From the IMG/VR virus record IMGVR_UViG_3300025133_000350, positions 1-35,161 of that record: 35,161 nucleotides of DNA; one strand, 5' to 3'. The position numbers and the translations under genes are program-made. The DNA is from a virus. Shown here piece by piece: positions 1-6,930 of this stretch (position 1 is the stretch's first letter; each line of letters opens with the position of its first letter). Under the pieces are notes generated by a model. It was not told the origin of the DNA. It saw only the letters and a list, made by a program, of their open reading frames with translations, and did not search any database.

Positions 1-100
1 GGGACACTGGGACACTGGGACACTGGGACACTGGGAGAGCCGACTGGGACACTGGGACACTGGGAGAGCCGACTGGGACACTGGGACACTGGGAGATGTG
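1..100. repeat. G-rich tandem repeat with nested 8-bp and 29-bp periods
   Basis: The unit GGGACACT occurs four times (1-32), then GGGAGAGCCGACT (33-45), two GGGACACT (46-61), GGGAGAGCCGACT (62-74), two GGGACACT (75-90) and a diverged end (91-100). The higher-order unit is therefore 29 bp (two 8-mers plus one 13-mer), with units at 17-45 and 46-74 and a partial one from 75. GGG runs recur every 8 bp with 5-bp spacers, which fits the G3-N1-7 pattern for G-quadruplex formation on the plus strand. The array reaches the window edge, so its full length is unknown and may be collapsed in assembly. Confidence 0.95.
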
Positions 101-138
101 ATCAGGCAAAGTTTCTCCATATTGGTGCATAATACTAC

Positions 139-167
139 TTGCGTACTCGACAATTATCTGTCATACT
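139..167 (+). promoter_or_regulatory. weak candidate promoter for the early operon
   Basis: TTGCGT (139-144) and CATACT (162-167) are 17 bp apart and each partly resembles the sigma-70 boxes (3/6 and 4/6 matches). The pair lies upstream of the first early gene and downstream of the G-rich repeat. The match is weak. It is listed only because a plus-strand promoter is expected in 101-196 and nothing better is visible. Confidence 0.2.
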
Positions 168-210
168 ATGGGGGTAACACAATGCAACTCTAATATAAAG
201 GATAGAGACA

Positions 211-1284
211 ATGAACGAACAAGACAAACAGCCCAAGCCTGAAATCAAGTACCACACAACTAACTCCTCACTGCGTGAAGACTTGACTCGCCAAGCAAAT
301 TCCATGAAGGCACGAATTAGAAAAGAATCTGACCAGTGTGAGTACACAGAAGTTAGTGGTGCATTCACAGACGACTTGATCCACTTCGGTGCAACCTGCA
401 AGGCACACGGTTGGTGTTGCAGTGTTGACGAAGATATCAATTTCTTCCACGCAGTAGACCGTGCAACAAGTGAAGAAGTCGTCACTGCAATGCTTGATTT
501 CGCATTCCGTAACTGTCGCCCAACTTACGAGGAAGGCAACTTCGACCAGACTACTGGTCATTCTAATCAAAGGGGTTGGGGAGACATAAAGAAGTCACAA
601 CGAATCCCTGCAACTTGGGAAGATCATTCATATATAAATGATATATGTCCATCCTTCTACCACAATGGTTGCAAGGTTTACATTGAATCAATCAATGTAG
701 ATGAAAGAGAGTTGGGAAATAAACGATACAGTGTCTACACAGTTGATCAAGACTATGACTTGCAAGAAAAAGATTTTGGTTTTGAAACTGATGACTTCGC
801 CGATGTTGTTGCATTCGTAAATAGTCACAATGACCCTTGGTGCTGTCAGCGTATCCTCGCATACTTGGGCATTTTCACACTGAAGAATTGCGACCAAGCG
901 AAGCAGTCTGATGGGAAACTCAAGGCAAAAGACTTCATCGACAATGACAATGTCCGCAAGGCAATCAAGTCACTCAACTTTATGTATGACGAGAATTGGT
1001 TACCAAGTGTTGTGCAAGAAGCACTAGACAAGTGTCCTGCATTTCATGTAGAGGAACGGTACTGTACTTACATGGATGTCACTGAGCCTGTGCTTGTATT
1101 CTCGTTTCCAACTGACGAACCATTAGGAGAAATTGATCTAGTCCAAGGTCACTGCAACCCATACATCGATGATGACTTCACACAGGACTCACTAGAGACT
1201 GTTGCAGACGATTTGAACGGAGCATTAGAAACCTACTGGGACGAACTACGCATTGCCAACTACAACAAATCCAACAAGTCTTAA
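211..1284 (+). CDS. hypothetical early protein, 357 aa
   Basis: This is the first and largest gene of the rightward early operon. I do not recognise a family. The protein is hydrophilic and acidic, with no signal peptide or membrane segment and scattered cysteines (for example C-C near residue 69). Start choice is firm: AAAGGATAG at 197-205 places an AAGGA Shine-Dalgarno core 8 nt before ATG 211, and the same 9-mer precedes three other genes in the window. The gene is followed by a hairpin at 1300-1323 and then the next early gene. Its position beside the terminal repeat suggests early expression and host takeover or defence-related roles, but that is inference from location only. Confidence 0.8.
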   Translation: MNEQDKQPKPEIKYHTTNSSLREDLTRQANSMKARIRKESDQCEYTEVSGAFTDDLIHFGATCKAHGWCCSVDEDINFFHAVDRATSEEVVTAMLDFAFRNCRPTYEEGNFDQTTGHSNQRGWGDIKKSQRIPATWEDHSYINDICPSFYHNGCKVYIESINVDERELGNKRYSVYTVDQDYDLQEKDFGFETDDFADVVAFVNSHNDPWCCQRILAYLGIFTLKNCDQAKQSDGKLKAKDFIDNDNVRKAIKSLNFMYDENWLPSVVQEALDKCPAFHVEERYCTYMDVTEPVLVFSFPTDEPLGEIDLVQGHCNPYIDDDFTQDSLETVADDLNGALETYWDELRIANYNKSNKS

Positions 1285-1299
1285 CTCGGTTGCGAGGTG

Positions 1300-1323
1300 G
1301 GGTGCTACCATTTGGTAGCATCC
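1300..1323 (+). terminator. hairpin after the first early gene
   Basis: GGGTGCTACC (1300-1309), loop ATTT, GGTAGCATCC (1314-1323) pair over 10 bp with one G-U. No T-run follows, so it is not a canonical intrinsic terminator. It may stabilise the mRNA 3' end, attenuate, or act on leader structure of the next gene. A second small stem (CACAC 1327-1331 with GTGTG 1338-1342) lies just downstream. Sixteen bases separate the hairpin from the upstream stop codon. Confidence 0.5.
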
Positions 1324-1381
1324 TTCCACACAACTTCGTGTGCATAATGAAACGCTGAGAGGCATAGCAAAGGATAGGAAA

Positions 1382-1873
1382 ATGAATAACGAATACGAAA
1401 GCCCAATCAAAGCATTATTGGAATCACTGGAAGAAGGGTTTGCAAACACAGTCAACCCAAAAGGTTCATTAGAAATTGAACAGTTAGTAGTGGAAGGTTA
1501 TATTAAGAATGCAGCCATTGGCAGATTTTTTGAATTGAGTTTACATTCGCAAAAATTAGTACGAGAACTTGTAAACCACTTGGCATCGGTTGCGCCAGTA
1601 AACTTCAAACAGTTTCAAGCAACACGCAAGAAAGTAACTGCGCCATACGGTTACATGGATGACATCACGGATGACATTGAAACCGCATTCACTTACATGG
1701 GAACTTTTGAGAGATTTATAGAAGAGTCATACCACATTAGTATCTGGACTAATGAGGAACTTATTAAAAAGCATGGAGGAAAATACTGTCTGATCTTAAT
1801 GAACTGCGAGTACAACTCAAACGATCTTGAACAACTAGAAAAGATGCTGTTTGAATTTATTCAAGAAAACTGA
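1382..1873 (+). CDS. hypothetical early protein, 163 aa
   Basis: No family is recognised. The protein is mainly helical in appearance (N-terminal segment rich in E, L and K) with no membrane segment. An upstream in-frame ATG exists at 1340, but ATG 1382 is preferred because AAAGGATAG (1369-1377) sits 4 nt before it, matching the leaders of genes 211 and 1893. The C-terminus overlaps nothing; the next start lies 19 bp on. Second gene of the early operon. Confidence 0.75.
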   Translation: MNNEYESPIKALLESLEEGFANTVNPKGSLEIEQLVVEGYIKNAAIGRFFELSLHSQKLVRELVNHLASVAPVNFKQFQATRKKVTAPYGYMDDITDDIETAFTYMGTFERFIEESYHISIWTNEELIKKHGGKYCLILMNCEYNSNDLEQLEKMLFEFIQEN

Positions 1874-1892
1874 AAAACAAAGGATAGAAAAA

Positions 1893-2219
1893 ATGAAAGA
1901 ACTATTACAAACAGCAACACCAACTAAGGGTTGGTTCTTTGAAGTTACATTTGTAACTGAACCATTGGTAGATACGCCTTGCGAGTTTCAGGGTTTCACC
2001 GACGGTTCAACTTGGAATGGGATGGGCAACATTTGGGTTACGCCCACTGTCTTTGAAAAGATAGTTGAAGATTGCCATGAACATCTAAGTGATGACATGG
2101 TAGACACACTTCAAGATCAAGGCTTCTTTGACTTGGACAGGCATGTTGAAGAAGATACAGGATTCATATCACTCGCAAATGGTTGGGCTACACACTTTCT
2201 AAATGGAGAATCACAATGA
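1893..2219 (+). CDS. hypothetical acidic early protein, 108 aa
   Basis: Unrecognised acidic protein (many D and E in the central part, residues about 50-95). ATG 1893 is chosen over the in-frame ATG at 1851, which lies inside the upstream gene, because AAAGGATAG (1879-1887) ends 5 nt before 1893. Its stop overlaps the next start as ATGA (2216-2219), so translation of the two genes is probably coupled. Confidence 0.75.
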   Translation: MKELLQTATPTKGWFFEVTFVTEPLVDTPCEFQGFTDGSTWNGMGNIWVTPTVFEKIVEDCHEHLSDDMVDTLQDQGFFDLDRHVEEDTGFISLANGWATHFLNGESQ

Positions 2220-2893
2220 ACGCAAAAGAATTAATAAATCACGAAAAAACACAGACCGACTTACCGTACTCGTACCACCAACTCGCAATAGCGGTCTACC
2301 TTGGCTTGGATACTTTGTCACACAGTGGACGGCATGAATTCCACAACGAAGGTAGTCTGGGTCACCCACAAGAAGGTGACATCCGCGAAGCAAGAGAAGG
2401 ATACATTCCTGACGGCGATGCTTGGGAAGGTAGGGGTGAATCTGCTCTCTACGAAGTCAATGACAAATTGTACGCGGTGTACAACGATGACTTCGATGGG
2501 GACACAGTTGACCTCAGTGAACTTCATGTGATTGATCCGAACTGGGACACACTGAAATTCAGAATACAAGAGATTGATTACAGTGACTACGCTGACCTTG
2601 AAGATGAATTATCTGCGTTACGATTTCACATTGGAGAGATTGCTATTGACGATGGCTTTGTAGACAGTGGGCGAGTCCTTAAACTACGCGCAGTTGAAAG
2701 AGCCATAATCGCACGAGCAAAAGCAAAAGAATTAACGAACCAAGAACTAGCCGTACTCATTGCCGAGAAGGCTGCTAATGATGAGATCATAATCTTCACT
2801 GGCATGGACGGCAACCACTGTGTCACACCCGACATAGTGAGTGTCAATATGAACGGCAATGCCATACAGATCAGCACCAAGGAGGAACTATGA
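2216..2893 (+). CDS. hypothetical acidic early protein, 225 aa
   Basis: Unrecognised. Acidic residues outnumber basic ones by about two to one, with dense D/E in residues about 75-145, including a DD-FDGD stretch. The C-terminal part (about 150-190) looks helical and rich in A, R, E and K. ATG 2216 is chosen over 2183 because GGAG lies 7 nt upstream and it forms an ATGA overlap with the preceding stop. Its own stop overlaps ATG 2890 in the same way. Strongly acidic early phage proteins sometimes mimic DNA to block host nucleases, but nothing here demonstrates that. Confidence 0.75.
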   Translation: MNAKELINHEKTQTDLPYSYHQLAIAVYLGLDTLSHSGRHEFHNEGSLGHPQEGDIREAREGYIPDGDAWEGRGESALYEVNDKLYAVYNDDFDGDTVDLSELHVIDPNWDTLKFRIQEIDYSDYADLEDELSALRFHIGEIAIDDGFVDSGRVLKLRAVERAIIARAKAKELTNQELAVLIAEKAANDEIIIFTGMDGNHCVTPDIVSVNMNGNAIQISTKEEL

Positions 2894-3078
2894 TACAAAT
2901 CAACCTAACAATAAAATCTGGCACGGAAGTTGTCAAACAACAGAAACTGCTTCTTGAAACCGAACAAGATGTTGAGAATAAACGACACATGGAAAGTCTC
3001 AGTAAAGAGGAACGCAAGATGTACGACTCACTACCTGTGGGTCTTCCAGAAGTCTACGACATCGGGGTGACACTATGA
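2890..3078 (+). CDS. hypothetical early protein, 62 aa
   Basis: Short protein with no recognised domain; charged helix-like middle (residues 20-45). A strong GGAGG Shine-Dalgarno lies just before ATG 2890, and the start overlaps the upstream stop as ATGA. The next gene begins 9 bp after its stop. Real by operon context, unknown in function. Confidence 0.65.
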   Translation: MIQINLTIKSGTEVVKQQKLLLETEQDVENKRHMESLSKEERKMYDSLPVGLPEVYDIGVTL

Positions 3079-3087
3079 AGGAACACA

Positions 3088-3180
3088 ATGAAAAAAATTA
3101 ACTCACAAAGACTACTCGTACTCGCGGCATGGACTTACACTTGCGCCTACATATTTGAACTTTACATGAGGTACTCATGA
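3088..3180 (+). CDS. tiny membrane peptide, 30 aa
   Basis: ATG 3088 is preceded by AAGGA at 3079-3083, and the reading frame ends in TGA at 3178-3180, overlapping ATG 3177 of the next gene as ATGA. The peptide begins MKKINSQRLLVLAAWTYTCA and continues as a hydrophobic stretch ending YMRYS, giving one membrane segment (about residues 9-25) with a positively charged N-terminus. It fills the otherwise unexplained space between the genes at 2890 and 3177. Function unknown; a small early membrane peptide could alter the host envelope. Short length keeps confidence moderate. Confidence 0.6.
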   Translation: MKKINSQRLLVLAAWTYTCAYIFELYMRYS

Positions 3181-3449
3181 ACAGATCAACAAATAAATTT
3201 CACACCAACCTCAGACATCCAGAAAAAAAGGAATTAGATATTATGAAGTTAATCGACAAGATCAAAGATGAAATGTACCGACAGAAGTACACGGTGTACA
3301 TGCTCCACAAGGCGTTGGGAGAGGCGGGGCATACGATCTCCCGCGACTCCCTGTATCGTTGGTACAAAGGCGAGACGCGCCTCAACTCGGACACTATGGA
3401 AGCGGTATGCTTGCTACTAGACCTACAACTAGAGAGGAGAGGCTCATGA
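3177..3449 (+). CDS. small helix-turn-helix DNA-binding protein (Cro/C1-like)
   Basis: The C-terminal 68 residues resemble a Cro/C1-type or MerR-like HTH: a helix around RQKYTVYMLHKAL, a turn, and a recognition-helix-like segment with ISRDSLYRWYKGETR. It likely binds DNA as a transcriptional regulator of the early or late promoters. Two starts are plausible: ATG 3177 (GAGG 6 nt upstream, ATGA overlap with the previous stop; 90 aa) and ATG 3243 (AAAAAGGAA upstream; 68 aa, covering exactly the HTH). The next gene starts at 3446 with another ATGA overlap. With no integrase seen, this need not be a lysogeny repressor. Confidence 0.7.
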   Translation: MNRSTNKFHTNLRHPEKKELDIMKLIDKIKDEMYRQKYTVYMLHKALGEAGHTISRDSLYRWYKGETRLNSDTMEAVCLLLDLQLERRGS

Positions 3450-3715
3450 GTTTTAGACAACAAATTTACGACCAACTACCCAACCCATCAGAGATCGAAG
3501 ACATGATTGGCGAACTTGAACACTTTGTGAATCCTGTTCACGGAGTCTTCGCTGACTTCAAGGACAAGGGATTGTTCAGTGGAGGAATGGAAGACTATAA
3601 AGGATTGATTGACAAAGCAGACGAAGCAGGGTCAATGCTCAATAATCACTTGGATAAATTCCATGCCATCATGCAACTGGCAGATACCATCAGTCAAAAA
3701 GAACAAAAGAGGTAG
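3446..3715 (+). CDS. hypothetical early protein, 89 aa
   Basis: No family recognised. Helical, charged protein without membrane segments. ATG 3446 is chosen because AGAGGAGAGG lies just upstream and the start overlaps the HTH gene stop as ATGA; longer in-frame extensions run inside the HTH gene. About 70 bp follow before the next gene and contain a small perfect stem, GGGCT-AGTC-AGCCC (3723-3736). Confidence 0.65.
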   Translation: MSFRQQIYDQLPNPSEIEDMIGELEHFVNPVHGVFADFKDKGLFSGGMEDYKGLIDKADEAGSMLNNHLDKFHAIMQLADTISQKEQKR

Positions 3716-3786
3716 GGTATTCGGGCTAGTCAGCCCAAACATGACACCTTACAAACCCACACAGACCCTTATAGGAGGATTGACCA

Positions 3787-3984
3787 ATGACCACAGGCAT
3801 AACTTGCGAACATTGCAACAAGACACAAGAGACAGTCATCAAAGAAGTAGACGGTGTGCAAACAATAGCACACGAGCCTCTAATCACCCTATCAAATGGA
3901 AACAAATACTGTCTCCAACACTACAACGAAGATGGAATATATCTGGCTGTTAAACTGAAACGAGAACAGGAAGGTAACAAATGA
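3787..3984 (+). CDS. small CxxC protein, 65 aa, possible zinc finger half
   Basis: A CEHC motif at residues 7-10 and a third cysteine with a nearby histidine (KYCLQHY, about residues 41-47) suggest a single small zinc-binding site, although the spacing matches no family I can name. Strong AGGAGG (3775-3780) upstream of ATG 3787. The stop overlaps ATG 3981 of the next gene as ATGA. Possibly a small regulator or anti-host factor; unproven. Confidence 0.65.
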   Translation: MTTGITCEHCNKTQETVIKEVDGVQTIAHEPLITLSNGNKYCLQHYNEDGIYLAVKLKREQEGNK

Positions 3985-4127
3985 AAAACCCGCCACGAGC
4001 TGAAGATCGAACATTTCCTTTGCGAACCGCCACGTTGGGGTTCATATCAATGACAACACCCAAGCCTCGGCTTGCATCACGACCGAAAAAAGATTTTACT
4101 AAGTACAAGAAACGGAGAAAAAAATGA
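3981..4127 (+). CDS. very basic 48-aa peptide
   Basis: ATG 3981 overlaps the previous stop (ATGA), is preceded by AGGAAGG (3969-3975), and the frame ends with TGA 4125-4127 overlapping ATG 4124 of the next gene. Overlaps at both ends make this short frame credible. The peptide is strongly basic, especially the last 12 residues, which end KYKKRRKK, as expected for a nucleic-acid-binding tail. No family recognised. Confidence 0.6.
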   Translation: MKNPPRAEDRTFPLRTATLGFISMTTPKPRLASRPKKDFTKYKKRRKK

Positions 4128-4351
4128 ATCCATACACGAAACACATCGCCCTCAGTTTAATTCTGGTACTCATCTTTGTAGCGTTGGGAGAATGGATACC
4201 CGCAGGGATCATGTTCACGCTAGCAGTGTTCATCACATGGAGGGAGCATCGCTACCAAAGAATGTTGTTCAACCATTGGGAAAGAGAGCAGCATCGTCAG
4301 GATGCGATAGATGCCATGTCAGACCCCGACAACAAATTCCCATACAAGTAA
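4124..4351 (+). CDS. small membrane protein with two hydrophobic segments, 75 aa
   Basis: Residues about 7-24 and 27-40 are hydrophobic and separated by a short EWIP turn, followed by a charged C-terminal tail of about 35 residues rich in R, H, E and D. This resembles small phage inner-membrane proteins or holin-like proteins, but the early operon position argues against a simple lysis role. GGAG lies 6 nt before ATG 4124, which overlaps the preceding stop. Last gene before the bidirectional terminator. Confidence 0.65.
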   Translation: MNPYTKHIALSLILVLIFVALGEWIPAGIMFTLAVFITWREHRYQRMLFNHWEREQHRQDAIDAMSDPDNKFPYK

Positions 4352-4354
4352 AAG

Positions 4355-4390
4355 AAAACAACCCGCAAGTAAAACTGCGGGTTGTTTTTT
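4355..4390. terminator. bidirectional intrinsic terminator between converging operons
   Basis: AAAACAACCCGCA (4355-4367) pairs perfectly with TGCGGGTTGTTTT (4376-4388) around an 8-nt loop, and TT follows directly. Read on the minus strand the same 13-bp stem ends in a TTTT-C-TTTT tract. It lies between the last plus-strand gene (ends 4351) and the last minus-strand gene (ends 4409), exactly where the two long operons converge. Confidence 0.92.
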
Positions 4391-4408
4391 ATTTATAGTA
4401 TTTAAGTG

Positions 4409-4615
4409 TCATCCTTCTTTTTCTAGCCCTTCTAGTAAACGACAGACATTCTCTACAAGAACGAGTGAGGCTCTCTGTTGCCTCAAGATTGCCATGACTA
4501 TTTGATAGACTCTTAATGACACATCTTCTTCTGCCAACATACGCTTAACCATTCGCTCCTTGTCCGGGAATTCTTCAACGAGTTTTCTCAAATCTTCTGC
4601 ATTACTGTTCGTCAT
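4409..4615 (-). CDS. hypothetical protein, 68 aa
   Basis: Last gene of the long leftward operon. Helical, charged protein with no recognised domain. The start at 4615 is preferred over 4630 because GGAG lies 5 nt before it; this makes a 14-bp overlap with the upstream gene (ends 4602). Possibly a small accessory protein of the replication module, by position only. Confidence 0.6.
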   Translation of the reverse strand: MTNSNAEDLRKLVEEFPDKERMVKRMLAEEDVSLRVYQIVMAILRQQRASLVLVENVCRLLEGLEKEG

Positions 4616-4811
4616 TGATGCTCCAATCATAATAATTCATAATGATTAACCGATTAAACAAAGGCCAATACCACCAATTACCTTCGTGTTCAACATACTT
4701 TTGTTCTGTATGCACCCCATCCTTGGCGTGAAACAATATCATTTCTGCTTCTGGATAACCATCAAACCGTCTGCCGTCCGCGAAGCCGCCGATACATTCA
4801 ATCATTTCCAT
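4602..4811 (-). CDS. hypothetical protein, 69 aa
   Basis: Unrecognised. The N-terminus has the pattern IGGFADGRRF, and the middle is aromatic (NWWYWPLF). This resembles small phage proteins of unknown function that sit next to replication nucleases, but I cannot name a family. AAGGAG lies 7 nt before ATG 4811, and the gene overlaps its upstream neighbour by 14 bp. Confidence 0.65.
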   Translation of the reverse strand: MEMIECIGGFADGRRFDGYPEAEMILFHAKDGVHTEQKYVEHEGNWWYWPLFNRLIIMNYYDWSINDEQ

Positions 4812-5163
4812 TACTAATCTCCTTAACTTTTTTTGCCAGTTGTATTTTATCCATGAAGAGAATCAAATCTTCAGCTCGAATTGTTATCAGCCAAGGCTTT
4901 CTGTTTCTGCGGTGCGCAACATAGGGAACAGTGTTGTCGGCGCAGTCTCTGACAGCCTGATCGATTGCGTTATGGATGTTGAGGCGTTCGACACGTTTGA
5001 TCTCTGGGTGTGTTCCGGCAATCCCATCCACCACATCTGCGTTTCCAGATAGCCCAGAAAACTGTTGTCCACGCCTAGCGTTCAATCCAAACGTATCATT
5101 CAACCACTTTGCAAACTCGCGTTCGCCAGCCGCGCCCTTTTGTCTCGAATTAATTGCCAACAC
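4798..5163 (-). CDS. PDDEXK-type nuclease, putative Holliday junction resolvase-like
   Basis: The 121-aa protein has the layout of the small phage PDDEXK endonucleases often annotated as Holliday junction resolvase-like: an N-terminal glycine-containing helix with E (KGAAGEREFAKWL, about 9-21), the metal-binding D in GNADVV (about 40-45), and the E-x-K pair in PEIKRVERL (about 53-61). A basic patch HRRNRKPWLI follows. It probably resolves branched replication or recombination intermediates before packaging. It lies at the distal end of the replication operon, overlapping neighbours by 14 bp on both sides. Confidence 0.75.
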   Translation of the reverse strand: MLAINSRQKGAAGEREFAKWLNDTFGLNARRGQQFSGLSGNADVVDGIAGTHPEIKRVERLNIHNAIDQAVRDCADNTVPYVAHRRNRKPWLITIRAEDLILFMDKIQLAKKVKEISNGND

Positions 5164-5539
5164 TTACCCCCGCCGCCATTAGTGCGCGCTCTGCTGTTCT
5201 TTCTATATCTCGGTTACCACAATGTGCAGCAAGAACACGAACCCGGTTCATCTGTTCGATTAACATTTCTTCGTTTCTTTTGTGCGAACGCACTTCATTA
5301 ATCTCTGGAAACTGAACACGATCATCGACCACTGGTACTGTGCAGTGGACAAGTTTGTAGTGTGTTACTTTCCCTCTGCGAAAAGTTTCTATCACATACC
5401 CCTGTTTACGCATATCACTCATCCGTTTGTGGGGGTTGTCAACAGAAGCTTCCTTCCTAAGTTGCACCAAAGTGTGCCAAGTTCCATCTTTCATGACCTC
5501 ATATAGTTTTTTACAATCTTCGTTGTATAAAAATGTCAT
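5150..5539 (-). CDS. winged-helix DNA-binding protein, 129 aa
   Basis: Residues about 8-65 read as a winged helix: a first helix (KKLYEVMKDG), then HTLVQLRKEA, a recognition helix in a segment with PHKRMSDMRKQGY, and a beta-wing (FRRGKVTHYKLV). Phages often carry this type beside replication genes, where it may act as an initiation or regulatory factor. The C-terminal 50 residues are charged helix. ATG 5539 is chosen (GGAAAG upstream, matches the domain boundary); a longer in-frame extension to 5617 lies in the neighbouring gene. Overlaps by 4 bp the gene ending at 5536. Confidence 0.7.
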   Translation of the reverse strand: MTFLYNEDCKKLYEVMKDGTWHTLVQLRKEASVDNPHKRMSDMRKQGYVIETFRRGKVTHYKLVHCTVPVVDDRVQFPEINEVRSHKRNEEMLIEQMNRVRVLAAHCGNRDIERTAERALMAAGVSVGN

Positions 5540-5883
5540 TTTACTTTCCGTTTTATTTGTTTTCTTCGTGCATCCATGAGCCGCCGTTTTGAACACTGAC
5601 CATTCCACTGTTCCCACTCTGGGAATAACAAGTCTCCACCACTACGCTTCATCCACCCCGCTCTTAACATAGCCTGACCAAGCCCCGCAACGCCAACAAC
5701 CTCGTCAAACTCTTCTGGCGTTATGTCGGAAATAATTCCATCAGGCGTGTGGTCACCCACCCATGACCACACCCTGACCATCATGCCAACAACGGTAAAT
5801 TTATCTACTTCGAGAATTCTTGCAACTTGTACCGTCCGTGGTGATTCGTGCAAGTTGTGTCTAACAGGTATCCACGTTGCCAT
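5536..5883 (-). CDS. DnaD/DnaT-like replication protein, 115 aa
   Basis: The pattern WIPVRHNLHESPRTVQVARI, then VVGMMVRVWSWVGDHTPDG, then VVGVAGLGQAMLRAGWM matches the N-terminal winged-helix domain found in many short phage replication-initiation or helicase-loading proteins. The basic tail (KRRLMDARRKQIKRKVK) may bind DNA. ATG 5883 is chosen because GGAGAGG lies 5 nt upstream; a longer frame reaches 5919 inside the primase gene. It sits directly after the primase gene, consistent with a role in replisome loading. Confidence 0.65.
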   Translation of the reverse strand: MATWIPVRHNLHESPRTVQVARILEVDKFTVVGMMVRVWSWVGDHTPDGIISDITPEEFDEVVGVAGLGQAMLRAGWMKRSGGDLLFPEWEQWNGQCSKRRLMDARRKQIKRKVK

Positions 5884-5884
5884 A

Positions 5885-6751
5885 TTAACCTCTCCAATAC
5901 TTTGTTTTATCCATGACACACATCACGGCTTCTTTCGTTGCGCCTTGGGACACCCACTCTCTCACATCCTTGTGTCGTGGAGGCTTGATAACCCTTACAC
6001 TTGGCGCAACTAACAGTAATCCTGTTGCCAATCTCCTTGCGCCATCTAATCCTGCCCCATCCCGATCAGCGCAGATGACTATATCTGGTGCAGGGTTAAA
6101 CTTTAATAACAATTGCCTAATCATTGACACATGACCCAAGCAAGATGGTCTACCGATTGCATCAAATCCCAATGATAAAACAGCAGCCGTATCAGTTGGA
6201 CCTTCACAAATCATCAAGGCATCCTGTTTGCCAATACCTGTTGGGACAAACAGCCCTGAGCGACTACTCTTAACAGTAGATTTACTATCGTTGTCATGTC
6301 GCAATCTTATTCCCACTACATCGCCAGTTGCATTAACCATTGGGAAACCATACGCTCTTCTGTGTTGGTTTGCCCTTACGCAGCCAAGACGCTCCAATGA
6401 GGCGGGAGTCACTCCTAATTGGTTGGCGTACTCAGCCACTTGTGCATCAGTAGTAAATTGCTTCCACCGATTCATTATTGCACTTGGGTTAATTGTCCTC
6501 CTTTGCTGTTGGGGCTTTACAACCAAGCCCCCCCCAACAGAAGTTCCGGCATGCAGATAGCCGCCATTACCCAAAACAATTGAGCTGGGCATGCGCATGC
6601 AACAGTTAACAGATTCGTCCGCAGCCCTTGTACACCAATCATGCTTCTTGCAGATGTGACACGGTCTACTTTTTGAAACCCTGACCCACACTATGGGTTC
6701 TTTGTTTTGAAAAGATGGGTTTGCTGCTTCTTTCCAATCAAACATCGCCAT
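5885..6751 (-). CDS. TOPRIM-domain primase
   Basis: Residues about 31-51 contain C31-x2-C34-x5-C40 and C50-C51, a zinc-ribbon-like N-terminus. A TOPRIM fold follows: LMICEGPTDTAAVLSLG holds the catalytic Glu (about 183), and VICADRDGAGLDGARR the DxD pair (about 229 and 231). This is the layout of compact phage DnaG-type primases, which synthesise RNA primers at the fork. It lacks a fused helicase domain; the helicase is the separate SF2 gene upstream, or is recruited from the host. ATG 6751 is chosen (GGA 6 nt upstream); it overlaps the preceding small gene by 14 bp. Confidence 0.8.
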   Translation of the reverse strand: MAMFDWKEAANPSFQNKEPIVWVRVSKSRPCHICKKHDWCTRAADESVNCCMRMPSSIVLGNGGYLHAGTSVGGGLVVKPQQQRRTINPSAIMNRWKQFTTDAQVAEYANQLGVTPASLERLGCVRANQHRRAYGFPMVNATGDVVGIRLRHDNDSKSTVKSSRSGLFVPTGIGKQDALMICEGPTDTAAVLSLGFDAIGRPSCLGHVSMIRQLLLKFNPAPDIVICADRDGAGLDGARRLATGLLLVAPSVRVIKPPRHKDVREWVSQGATKEAVMCVMDKTKYWRG

Positions 6752-6929
6752 CAATATCCAGTAGTGCCAAGAGTGCCTTTGCTTCTGCACCAGTTTTGGC
6801 GGGGGGCAAATCATTCATGATTAATAAAAAGATCTGCGGGTCTGTTGGCGGACACATATCTAGCCATTGTCGCAGTAACTCTTGCTTTCTTTTCATTCGT
6901 TCTTGTTTAATTGCGTCGCTTTTTTTCAT
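6738..6929 (-). CDS. hypothetical protein, 63 aa
   Basis: Short charged protein starting MKKSDAIKQERMKRKQELL, followed by a hydrophobic-helical C-terminal half. It lies between helicase and primase with AGAGAGG 7 nt before ATG 6929, and its 3' end overlaps the primase gene. No family recognised; a small primase or helicase accessory factor is possible by position. Confidence 0.6.
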   Translation of the reverse strand: MKKSDAIKQERMKRKQELLRQWLDMCPPTDPQIFLLIMNDLPPAKTGAEAKALLALLDIDGDV

Positions 6930-6930
6930 A

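Noticed and set aside
1-100. Possible CRISPR array
   Set aside because: The units are contiguous 8- and 13-bp repeats without spacers.
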